NCBI GenBank assembly: GCA_963921935.1
Contig: OY998176.1
Span: 182,801,842-182,865,841 of the forward strand
DNA from: Galeruca laticollis
Lineage: Eukaryota; Arthropoda; Insecta; Coleoptera; Chrysomelidae
Direction of reading: 5' to 3'
Length of the DNA stretch: 64,000 nucleotides
Shown here in pieces: positions 54,336-64,000 of the stretch. The translations under genes and the position numbers were made by a program. Positions within the stretch are counted from its first letter, which is position 1. The number at the start of each line of letters is the position of its first letter. Under the pieces are notes generated by a model. The model was not told the origin of the DNA. It worked only from the letters and a program-made list of their open reading frames with translations, and ran no database searches.

Positions 54336-55615
54336 GTAACCAAACAAACAAATTTTATTTTTTCATCTGTACTGTTCAACTTTTGATATATTTTTTCATG
54401 TCAATACATATTTGTGGATAGAAATTCGAAGAATAGGTACCATCATACACCCTTTTGATTAATTTATTGCTTACTACCCATCTTTTTTAGATATATTATC
54501 TTGGAATAATCAAGCCCACACATTCTATTCATCCTATTTTATATCGCGAACACTTCTTGATCTCTCCTTATTATCTGGTTACCCCACTCCATAATCTACT
54601 TTTGTGTCCTTTTCCCTTTGGGGTACATATCTAGCTTTCTATGGGGATGAAAATATATATTTCTGTCAATGTTACCATCAAAATAGGTAGAATAAAAAAT
54701 CTTAAAATTCAATTTTTGATGAACAATTCACGATTCTGAATGATTTGTAAACACAACATGAATATTTTTGTCGCTAACATGGAAAGTTTAACTAATAGTA
54801 AAACGACTATTTTTTTAAGGAAAAACACATTTTTCAATGTACCTAAAAAGACCTTCTAAACAAGATGTGCTCAAAAAATAGGAGGCAAAATAGTAAAAGT
54901 TGAAGGAATGTCTCCCAACAATAAAATGCAGATGTCCTTTTACTGATTTTTTTATTCTCTAGGATAAAAGTTATTCCCAAATTTGAAATTGAGTGTGCAA
55001 TATTTTCTATTTCGCCGTTCTCAGGCCCTTAAGCTTAAACAGCTAGGAAACGAGAAAAGTTTTTTTATAGTTCTTACAATTGCCTACAAATTGATTTTAT
55101 CAGCAATCCTGTAGCTTAAAAACTAAAAAAATACATTTTTCATAAAAAATTGAGAAAACACGAATTTTTTCACAATAACTAATTTGATTATAAACATTCC
55201 AGTTCATTCTAAACGCAATAGTAGCTCCTTCATTCAACATACTTTCATTCAAATACTGACTGACTATTCAGAGATTACATGAAATTTTGTTATTCATTGG
55301 TAATTTTTTTCGCTTTGCTGAAAACTTCTATTCTTGGTATTTGGCTTATGAAATGAGATTAATAAATAATACGTATGACCATGTATATTCGCATATACAT
55401 AACCATCCTCATCGTCGATTTTCTAGAATTGTTTGTTCGCCAGTGGTCCCATAATTAAATCCTTCATTCATTGTTCCGAATATTCATATCTTCTCCAATC
55501 CCTATCATATTGGCACGTTATTTAGAAATATATGGGCGATATTCGGGAAATGTTCGAGTATAAGTGTAAAGGTGCACTTTTTAGTTCAATAGGGAGATTG
55601 ATTATATTTTTCTCA
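54336..55615 (+). other. Intron 7, 5' part, nothing recognised
   Basis: About 1.3 kb of A+T-rich sequence. A possible acceptor (TTTTTTAG) near 54490 is followed by a stop in the needed frame. Confidence 0.55.
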
Positions 55616-56178
55616 GATGTTTCAATAACAATAAGATAACCGGTTACTGGAAATACTACGGATTAAATAATAATGTTGACCCAAACATGCCTTATCCAAA
55701 TGTTGATTATCTATGAAATACAGGGTGTTCAAACTTATAATTTTAGCTGTATTTTTTACTATCATCATCGTGTTTCTAGGACTATCGACTTGAAAATTGG
55801 CAGCTTTACGGTTTTTGGTATGATGAAATTGATTATGTTAATATTTCTTGTATTTCTCATAGAGGGCGCTACTTACAACCTGTCGCTTTGATAAATTAAA
55901 TCACAACTTTTCACCCTGTATACCTATTGTTAAATCGGTTTTAAAATCTGAAAGAGCAGCCGTTTTTACATTGAACATGCATTTTTGTTCCTTTTCGATA
56001 TTTCAATTCGTTTGAAAAAACGATTTAATGCAGATTATGTTTTAATCCCAAATTTATACTAATTTGATCTGTCAACTAAAACAATATCTAATATATTAGT
56101 AGGCTTGTTTCACTATCTCAGTTTAGTACGTCATAGTATACTTTTTGTTTTCTTTTACTTTATTCTGAAAGTATGAAA

Positions 56179-56650
56179 AATGCCACGTCCTAATGACTTT
56201 TTCAATAATGAGATGAGCGATATGGTTTGCATTTTTGCTCAGACAAATTTTAATCGCCGTTGTGGCCCTCAGGTATTCCCAGTTATATCCCTTCCGCAAC
56301 AACCCGATCAGAAGTTATTTATAAACTTATACAATCGCTTATAGGTGAAAAAGGATATTTCTGTCCTAATTACCACTTAATTTAAGGGTAAGTCCCCATT
56401 ATTGGATTGGTCGTGACAGTGAATTTGCTAACCTAACCTAGAAGCTCGACTTAAATCCATTGGATGTTTCGTTTTGGGCACGGATGAAAAACATAGTGTA
56501 TAAAAAAACTGTAGATTCGCCCGTAGAATACAAGCGACTGTCGATGAAATCAAAATCAACCAAGAAACATTGTTTAGAACTCATATGTCAATAAGAATAC
56601 GGATTACAGAATGTATCGAAGTGAATGGAGACAACTGCTTTAAAGGTTCA
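56179..56650 (+). pseudogene. Mariner-type transposase remnant
   Basis: Start MPRPNDFFNNEMSDMVCIFA with a helix-turn-helix-like block and INLYNRL. After a deletion that removes the first two catalytic segments come LNPLDVSFWARMKNIVYKK (third Asp block) and a C-terminus ending CIEVNGDN. It resembles the transposase of the element at 27943 but is far more decayed. Confidence 0.75.
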
Positions 56651-57064
56651 TAGGGTAAAACCCCCAATTGTTGGCACTTTAACAGATATGCCAGTACATT
56701 TCTCGCCACTAAATAAAAATTGAGTATATAGTTTTGATCGCTGTTCTTACAAGTTGATTCACCAATCATTGCCAATGTTGATAAATCTAATAACATTATG
56801 GAACTATGACCATGCAATTCAAAAAATATATAAATAATGGAAAACTGCTGTTTTCCAATTATTGGAATCAGATTTCTAATTATTGGCACCCAATTGTTGG
56901 CAATGATATCAATTATTGACACCCATTTATTGGCACTTATTACTGATTGACACCCAATCATTGAAAGGGTACCAATTGATTGGAACTGCTATCATACACT
57001 AGGGAAGGAAAAATAAGACTAAAAATGTAATATGAAAAAGTGAAATTTTTATGTTCATATAAAA

Positions 57065-59766
57065 TCACAAATGATTAACAATCTGTTTCTGATGACAAAC
57101 TTTACATAGAAAAAACTCTTTGTATAAATGTTGTTTCTTCAAACATCTGACATGGTAGGCACGCGTACACTTCTGACATTTTATACCAATGTCTGTCATA
57201 TATAAATTATTTGTACAGCAGAAACACAAACCTTTAGAGGCAATAATATTATTTTTGAGGATACAAGCTTGGTTATCTGAATCTAGCTGTTTGCCATTGC
57301 TCTCTCCTTTGATCTCAGTAACTGAGTTGGTATTGGTTATAGTTGTGGAAACGTTATCAGTTCTGGGAATAACTAATTCCTGCTCATCTAAAATATTCTT
57401 CAAGTTTCTGACGTGCGATAATTTATTTGATGTTTGTTTACTGACCGCTTTAGTTTTTTTGGTACTATTTCGCTTTGGATTTACGTGTTTATTTTCTATA
57501 GCTTTCAACATTCTCTTTTGCTTATTCTCTAGTTTCTTCCTCTCCTTTTCCTTCTCTAGAGCATTACTTTTATAAACAGAAGAAGTTAGCACAAAGCTAA
57601 CTCGCTCAGTTTGCGGAACCCCCATTATTTGTTGCAGTCTCCATTGACATTAACACTTCTTGTTCGCTTGTACTCATTATATTGTTTATATTTGCCACAT
57701 CATTATTTTTTGTTGGTGTGTCCATCGTTATTAACACATCTTGTTCGCGTGTACTCATTATATTACTTATATTTGCAGCTTCATCATTTGTTGCAGTCTC
57801 CATTATTTTATTTGATAAATTGTTCTGGTTGACGTCAAAAATATCTAGTTGGTTTGATTCTTCTAATTCTAATGAATAGTTTTCTGTAACAACGAATTCA
57901 CATTCCAAATTGTCTATTTATGTACCTCCTTCTATAAACTGATTATTAATGTCTTCATGTATAATAATTGGCATTTGCTCGATCTCATTTGCTGTAAAGA
58001 TCTCCATATTATTATCTTTAGATGAAGGCTCTAGTTTTGAATAGATTTCCTGTAGAGTTTTGAAATATTTACAATGGTCTGATGTACATCTAGTTCGCAT
58101 GTTCCTTTTTATTTCCGTTTTCAATGTTTCATCAAACAATTTGTCATGGATCTTGTCTGAAGGATTATCGATTTCTTGTGTTGAAGGAGTAGGGTCCTTT
58201 TTATCGAGACATTTGGAATAATCCAAGGCATTCATGTTCCATGGATAAAGTCCACATGCTCTGAAACCGCTGATTACACTAGCTGGTTTCAACTGCACTA
58301 AGGCCTCTTTCAGTATTGGGGCAAAGTGCTGTTTTGTTAAATTATAGTAAGGATTTTTTCTTCTCCATTCCAGAACACTTTTTTCCACATATACTTCAGA
58401 GGCTTGAAACTTGCTACATCCGCTGGTTGTAGGAGTCTGGTGGAGTTTGGATATAAGGCAATCAAAACAATCTGCAACTCTGTACATGCATCACTGAGTT
58501 CCAAGGACAAATGTGTTGTATGTTCATCAACGAACAGAATAATAGGAAATTCTACGATATTTTTCAAGGAAGGATAAAAAACGTTTTTGATGTAATCTAC
58601 AAATACTTCAGACTTCATCCAGCCGTTCTCAGTGAGTCCAATACCCCAAGAGTCAGGAATGCCCTCCAGGATGTTTTTTGGCAAACGTTTGTTAGGGTAT
58701 ATTATCATTGGGGGAGTTGTCACACCAGCTGCTGAGAATGTAAACATTACAGTCAAGTTTTGCTTCGCCTTGCCTTGTTCGATTTCATACACGTTTTCCT
58801 TTCCCTTTGGAGCAATCACCTTTCCCAATTTGGGGCAAAACTGAAAACAGGTTTCGTCACCGTTATACACCTGTGAAGGATTTTCAAGAATAGAGAAAAA
58901 GTTTTTTCTCTTCAGACATTCCTCTATGTATTTTTCAGACACATTTGCTGAGGCACCCGTAACACCTTCTGGGGTTCTTTCTGCCAATTCAGGATGTCGT
59001 TTTATGAATAATGTATACCAACGATTTCCTGGTAAGTTGTTCTTAAAAGGGTTATGTCGGACATCCGCGTCTAGAAAAGATTTTACAGCTGCTTGAAGAT
59101 CTACTTGACGTCTCGGAAATCCTTTTCGATCATTTTCAATTATCCAGTCAACTAGTTTTTTGCTTCACTTTTAGTTAAATATGTACTCCTGTCTTTCTCA
59201 ATTTTTGTGAATTTATTGCCAAGTCTGAATTGTATTGTAGACCGGGGAATGCCATACTTAAAAGCTGCATGTTTTTTAGACGTACCACCTTTAACTTCTT
59301 TTATTGCTGCTTGTAGCTGCTCCTCCGTGTATGTATATTTAGCCTGAAATTAAAATAACGTTTCAGTTATGTTTATTTTGAATACCTAGATATTTATTTT
59401 TGCAATATTTTTAGCAGAATTACCACAACCGTAAAATAGGTTGTATTGTAGTGGTCTTTTGTCGACATTCAGATTATACATCAAAATGTATCCCTATTTT
59501 TATATAAGAAATGGGAAACAATGTCGAGGAAATTTTGCAAAAACATAGATGAATTGTTTTTAAAATGTCGAACTCTATTGACGAAGATATACCTCTTTTA
59601 CAGATAAATGGATAAAAATAGGTTTGATTAATCCTGATACTGACAGTCGACAATAGCATTGCATCTTTAGTAAAATTATAATATTTACCTTATTTCTTGA
59701 TACTTTTCGATTCTTTCTTCGTTTGTCGTAAACGTCTTTGTTTTCAGTTCTACTCTTCGGTGCCAT
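57065..59766 (-). pseudogene. Pogo-type transposase with C-terminal PHD finger
   Basis: Exon 1 (59766 to about 59690) MAPKSRTENKDVYDKRRK, donor AAG|GTAAAT. The acceptor TTTCAG (about 59345) leads to a Psq-type helix-turn-helix (YTEEQLQAAIKEVKGGTSKK, then YGIPRSTIQ). DDE_1 core: YNGDETCFQF, ILFVDEHTTHLSL and NSTRLLQPADVASFKPLK, with 35 residues between the second and third Asp. Next: GFRACGLYPWN, a region with two and a bit copies of an acidic/Thr repeat (57620-57815), a basic segment, and a PHD finger (CTNNLY, IKCQKCTRAYHVRCL, FLCKVCH) at 57065-57220. A stop near 59160 and frameshifts near 58400, 57910 and 57615 make this copy inactive. Confidence 0.85.
57620..57815. repeat. Coding minisatellite in the pogo transposase
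   Basis: Two full and one partial copy of a unit of about 80 bp containing TTCGC(T/G)TGTACTCATTATATT and TTGTTGCAGTCTCCATT. Confidence 0.8.
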
Positions 59767-60797
59767 TTCTTCCTATTCCTGAATAAATAAAGTGATTTTA
59801 GCAATGCCAACAAATGGAAAATGCAATTCATTTCTGAACGTAATGTTGACACTAGTGTGACAACATTTAGAGTAGCTCAAATAGATATTCTAAATGTTGG
59901 CACCCATAGTATTTTCTAAATTTTACTTTATTTTGCCTATTTTTCATAACAGATATGTGTTATAAACTTTAAGGAATATCTAAGTTCCTCAAAAGTTCAT
60001 TATGTGGTTTTATAAAGCAAATTTCTGTAGCTTTAGGTTTGGTATATTTTTAACAAATTCTCAATTTTCTTACGTGCTCGGAACACACCAACATATAACT
60101 GCTCTCTTCTGCGTCTTCCATCAAACTGAATCAGAAGATACATTTCGTCACCAATAGTAGACGGTGTTGCCAAATTATGAAAAAATATTAGATTATCTTC
60201 AATTTACGTTGAATTCAAAATAAACTGGAATTTCCATCAGGAGTGCCAACAAATGGCTGAGTGCCAATAATTGGGGGTTTTACCCTATTTCTTAGTATTT
60301 GTTATCTTTTTCTTGTAAACTATCAAGATAATAATAATTTTTATTAACAATACCGTACAAGCGATTTCTTTATAGGATTAAAACATAATCCGCATTAAAT
60401 CGTTTTTTCTTGAAAACGAATTAAAATATCGAAAACGACCAAGAATACATGTGAAAATGGCTACTCTTTCAGATTTCAAAACCGATTCATCCTTAAGTAT
60501 ACATGGTGATTAGTAATGATCTAATTTATCATAGCGACATGTTCTGAGTAGTGCCCTCTATGAACAACATAAGGAATATTAACACAATCAAGTATAACGT
60601 AACAAAAACCGTAAACTACCAATTTTTACGTCGATAGTCCAAGAAACACGAGTGAAAACAGCAAATAAATTTATAACTTTGAACACCCTGTGTTTACTAA
60701 ACCATCAACATTTGGCTAAAGGATAATTGGGTCAATTATAATTAATTAACCCGTGGTATCTCCGGTTAACGGGTGTCCAATTCTTAGTGAAACACCT

Positions 60798-60924
60798 TAT
60801 ATGAGTTGAAACCCACATAAATATTTTGCTTTGGTGACCGTCACCAATTATATATTTAGTTGAGAAACTAATATAAATTACACAGGTGTTATACCTTTCG
60901 AGGTATAATTTGAATATTTGAAGA
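60798..60924 (+). other. Short intronic spacer
   Basis: Between the mariner element and LINE remnant; nothing recognised. Confidence 0.5.
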
Positions 60925-62075
60925 TCAATAATTCATACTTTTCTATTCTTCGCTCTGGTCTTCGTTCCACTTTCTTCCCTTCCTACAGAGTATTCCTGTT
61001 ATCATCTTGTCCCATGTTTGCTTTGGTCTTCCTCGTTTATTCTTTATTGTTTTTGCTTCCGATAGTTTTTTGGTTTTTTTTCGTGTTTTCCGGACTTACT
61101 TGGTCTTTATATTCTAATACTGGTTAAAATTCCAATTCTTTTCTTTTCCTCACGTTCCTAATTTTATCTCTCTTTGTGACTCCAAATACCATTCGTATAT
61201 ACTTCATCTCCATTGCTCGTATCTTACTTTGTTGTTTTTTGTTTAATATTCACAGCCAAATGTCAAGATTGGTCTACATATTTTTCTAAAGACTTTTAAT
61301 TTGGTCTCGCGGGTGATTTCTTTTTCGTTGATGAATTCTGATGCTATAATAAAATTTCATCGTTTCCTTTATATCAGCTTCTTATGCTCCTATCATCGAT
61401 TTGTACTCCTATGTATTGTAATGTTTTCACCTATGCTGTTTCGGTACCATCTATTTCTATTTTATTAGTTATCTGTTTGTCTCTCACTGTCATTACTTTT
61501 GTTCCATTCTTATTTATTGTCATTCTGAATTTTTTCAATACTTCGTTCCATATTGTTCCATGTTGCAGGTGTTCTTATTTGCTAGCTATTAGTCCCACAT
61601 CATCAGCGAATGCTCCTTCCGATATTTCTAGTCAGTTTAAGTGTCTTACTTGTAATTTTCTTCTTCTTTCGGTGCATTTCTTAATAATATCATCCACGTA
61701 AGTAATACATAAAGTTAAGCTTAATCTTCCTCATTGTCATATTTTTCCTGATGTTTCATTTATTTCCGATTCCATGTTGTTAACTATTACGGCTGTTTTT
61801 GTATATTGTTTGTATTACTTTACTTATTTTGCCTTTGACATCTGCTTCTTTCAGGGCATTCTGTACTCTCTTGGGACTATTTTTTCTAGGCCTATATAAG
61901 TTGAAAATACTCTCGTCTCTTCATTTGTTTTCTGTGTTGTTTTTATGGAATATATGTGATCCTTTGCGCTTCTTTCCCAATCTTGTTGTAATTATTCTTC
62001 TTTCAATATTTTATTATAAATATGTAACATTAATTCTTTTAGTTCTGTCATATTCGTGTTTTCTTCTTTCTCATA
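60925..62075 (-). mobile_element. LINE fragment: C-terminal half of reverse transcriptase ORF
   Basis: Minus-strand frames, many stops: IYNKILKEE (start of RT), VPREYRMP and SKVIQTIYKNS, CITYVDDIIKKC, ISEGAFADDVGLIA (catalytic FADD box), VMTVRDKQITNKIEIDG, EMKYIRMVFGVTKRDKIRN, NKRGRPKQTWDKMI. The order is that of RTE/Proto2-like non-LTR elements. It is old and heavily degraded. Confidence 0.75.
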
Positions 62076-62984
62076 TTTTTATTTTGTTGCGATTTGGCGA
62101 GCAGTATATATCACGAAAACAAATTAACAAAAAATTTCTACCTGGACTTCTAATTATCAGACAATTGTATGGAACCTGGGACATCCTCTCTACAGGCACG
62201 AGGCACTTAAAAGTTTAACTAGTTCTAAAAATCTATTCATAAGAAAAATTATGGGCATTTCTAGAAACATTTAAAATGACTTAACAATTATCTCAAATAA
62301 TTGATGCTCTTCCACATGAGTTGACGTAAATAATTTACCTCACACCAAGACTATTTATGGCTGTAGGACAAAGTATAGAAACTTTCAATTATGGGTAAGG
62401 TTATTCTGTTACCATGAAAAAACTTATCTGTATTATCAATGGCCAATTTACCCGACGTAAAGATTTAAAAAGAGGAAAGTTATCTTTTACGACATCTAGA
62501 TCTGAATTTCAAACAGTCTTTTTTCAGCTTATGATAAAAGACGAATTTTCGAGCAAAGCGACCAGTTTCGAAAAATCAATCAATCAACTCTCAACTAAAC
62601 TTAATACTGAACCGGGAACGATTTTACCTAACAGTATAAAAATATCTATCGTGCTACGACGCAAAATACAACATGCTATCTAGAAGCGTTTTAGTTCATT
62701 AATAATCGGAGAGAAATACATATTTATCATACGATCTAATATATGTGAACAAATGTAATTAATTGTCTATCAACTGCCCGCATGGTTTCTTGTATCTACC
62801 TTTTAATATATATTTTTTGCATGATTTGATTTACATTGTTAATATTTTCGTATTTGACTGCTTTTTATTGAATGTTACTTAAAATTACGACTGGTCCTTC
62901 TTTCCAAAGCCTAATCAAAGTGAAACAAAACAACAATACCTTAGGTGTATCGGTGAACAACAAACATAATAGTCCACTCTAGTT
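62076..62984 (+). other. Intron 7, unassigned
   Basis: About 0.9 kb between two LINE pieces. It contains an 89-codon frame (62414-62683) with no recognised family and no matching splice sites. May be an insertion into the LINE or host intron. Confidence 0.45.
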
Positions 62985-63445
62985 CATCTACACCATATTT
63001 GTTGTTTTATACATTGTTCGTAATCTCCTTTTTCATTTAATAATAAATTCTTGGATTCTTCCAATATTCGTATTACTTGCTTTTAGTCGCTTGTATATTT
63101 TGTATATAATTGATTTCTTCTGATATTGTTTCTTTTCTTAGTGATTTCACTAACTACGTTATAAAATAATTTCTGGTTGTCTTTACTATTTTCTTCCATT
63201 TTGTATTCAAATGTTTTCCATATTTTTTCTGCTATGACTAGTCTTTCGACTTTTTTCTTTCTTGTTTATTTGCATAATGTAATTTTCTTCTGTCTGTTTT
63301 GATATATATTTTTCGATAATTGTTTTTTTATCTTCATTTGTTGCTTAATTTCTGTTGTCCACCATATTGTTCTTTCTTTTGTCGTATTTATTATTATATT
63401 TTTAAATGTCATCCATATGTTTTCTATACTTCCATCTAATTCCAT
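62985..63445 (-). mobile_element. LINE fragment: endonuclease-RT linker region
   Basis: Minus strand reads WMTFKNIIINTTKERTIWWT, then EIKQQMKIKKQLSKN and IAEKIWKTFEYKMEENSKD, the charged linker before RT in RTE-like LINEs. Same strand and likely same element as 60925-62075. It ends about 60 bp before exon 8. Confidence 0.65.
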
Positions 63446-63503
63446 ATCCCAAATTTAAAACAGATCTAATAAAAAATAAGTCAAAGTATAATCGTATTTT
63501 TAG

Positions 63504-63639
63504 ACCGGACACAACTAGTCTATCAAGCATTCTTGTAAACGATGAGACAAAACAAGCTAAAGTGGCTTTGTGGATTATCATTATTGCTGTTGTGATTGGA
63601 TTGATACTGTTAACGATACTGGTTTTAGTTCTTGTCAAA
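63504..63639 (+). CDS. Integrin alpha, exon 8 (membrane-spanning helix)
   Basis: Start set by phase: exon 7 leaves two bases (AG), and the acceptor CGTATTTTTAG (ending 63503) gives A to complete Arg, then PDTTSLSSILVNDETKQAK and the helix VALWIIIIAVVIGLILLTIL-VLVLVK. The acceptor at ACAG (63463) would be out of phase. Ends phase 0 at AAA|GTAAGT. The single hydrophobic helix next to the GFFKR exon fixes the protein as a type I integrin alpha. Confidence 0.93.
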
Positions 63640-63697
63640 GTAAGTACAGTATTATAAGTATTCATCGTCGATAGATTTCTAATGCTTCTTATTTTAG

Positions 63698-63751
63698 GCT
63701 GGATTTTTTAAGCGATCCAAAAAAGAAAAATTGGAAAATTTAAAAGCTGCG
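63698..63751 (+). CDS. Integrin alpha, exon 9 (cytoplasmic GFFKR motif)
   Basis: 54 nt, 18 codons, acceptor TATTTTAG, phase 0 both sides, donor GCG|GTGAGT. It encodes AGFFKRSKKEKLENLKAA. GFFKR just inside the membrane is the universal integrin alpha motif that binds the beta tail and keeps the receptor inactive. A further exon with the stop is expected to the right. If the donor is skipped, the frame ends 13 codons into the intron. The intron before it is only 58 bp. Confidence 0.96.
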
Positions 63752-64000
63752 GTGAGTACATATAAACATGAATATAATAGTAAGTTCTATCAAATTATAT
63801 AAAAATTTACTTTTCTATTATTCGATTTAAAAACTGGGACCATTTTTGAAGCTACTTCAACAGGTATAAAGAGTAAATATATTTTGCAAGATTAATCAGA
63901 ACTGATTAGCTTAGGTAAGTTCTTGCAATGAAATTCTTCCCAACATTTGTTTTCGTCGAGTTCAGTTAATTGACGTTGCCGGTAATTAGCCGAAGAAACT
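63752..64000 (+). other. Start of intron 9
   Basis: No terminal integrin exon could be identified with confidence in these 249 bp. Confidence 0.5.

Larger units (their letters stand above)
56653..60285 (-). mobile_element. Pogo/Tigger-type DNA transposon
   Basis: Terminal inverted repeats GGGTAAAACCCCCAATTGTTGG (56653) and CCAATAATTGGGGGTTTTACCC (ending 60285), each flanked by TA. Subterminal copies of TTGGCACCCA-like motifs lie at 56667-56990 and 59895-60270. A two-exon transposase gene is on the minus strand. Confidence 0.87.
55616..60797 (+). mobile_element. Tc1/mariner-type element interrupted by a pogo element
   Basis: Long inverted repeats, roughly 430 bp per side. Outer parts (GATGTTTCAATAA near 55616 and TTAGTGAAACACC near 60790) and inner parts starting CAGGGTGTTCAAA (55721) and ending GAACACCCTG (60690). 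The inner arms (55721-56050 and 60370-60690) are clearly complementary. A degraded transposase lies at 56179-56650. The pogo element at 56653-60285 is inserted right after it. Confidence 0.78.

Noticed and set aside
55617..55710. Possible exon after TTTTTCTCAG with an open frame
   Set aside because: Lies in the terminal inverted repeat of the mariner-type element and lacks a usable donor.
62414..62683. 89-codon frame tested as a missing integrin exon
   Set aside because: No acceptor and donor with the required phases, no integrin resemblance, and the phase gap disappears with the acceptor at 63503.
1..64000. CRISPR arrays, tRNA or rRNA genes, bacterial operons
   Set aside because: None seen; tandem repeats present are microsatellites or parts of transposons, and the gene structure is eukaryotic.

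Overview
This window is one stretch of an insect chromosome. It holds part of a single host gene, an integrin alpha subunit on the + strand, whose introns are filled with transposable elements. Nine exons can be chained from base 2 to base 63751 with every splice phase matching: 510 codons in frame, from the thigh region through calf-1 and calf-2 to the transmembrane helix and the cytoplasmic GFFKR motif. The 5' exons and the final exon or exons lie outside the window or were not recognised. The insect assignment rests on the transposon repertoire (errantivirus-type Ty3/gypsy, Penelope-like, FLYWCH-MULE, Tc1/mariner and pogo elements) and on strong A+T richness. A beetle is a guess. There are no bacterial features, rRNA, tRNA or CRISPR.

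Layout. Intron 2 (1926-26691) holds microsatellites and two hairpins, then antisense LTR retrotransposon A (2485-24994). A is split inside pol by a second antisense LTR element, B (5166-19693), which has 1.9 kb LTRs, a Gag with four zinc knuckles and an env-like glycoprotein gene. A LINE fragment and a Penelope-derived palindrome follow, the palindrome ending 21 bp before exon 3. Intron 4 holds a Tc1/mariner element (27943-29831). A 73-nt exon at 30145-30217 sits between that element and a Sola-like DNA transposon with a 796-aa intact ORF (30384-34325).

Intron 6 (36643-54244) holds a LINE whose two pieces flank a gutted errantivirus (C). C itself surrounds a Penelope-like inverted pair. A nearly full-length errantivirus D (43574-53545) follows, with 159-bp LTRs and a tRNA-Ser-like primer site. 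D carries a MULE between env and integrase, a 207-bp in-frame tandem duplication in integrase and a very A+T-rich insertion of unknown type. Intron 7 (54336-63503) holds a mariner remnant interrupted by a pogo-type transposon that encodes a C-terminal PHD finger, plus LINE fragments. The short introns 3 (54 bp) and 8 (58 bp) are element-free.

How it fits together. The integrin gene is probably functional: all exon frames are open and the splice sites are good. All four LTR elements lie antisense to it and are broken by stops, frameshifts or catalytic substitutions. The Sola-like ORF is the only large transposase frame seen intact. Identifications come from reading motifs by eye; no database search was run.
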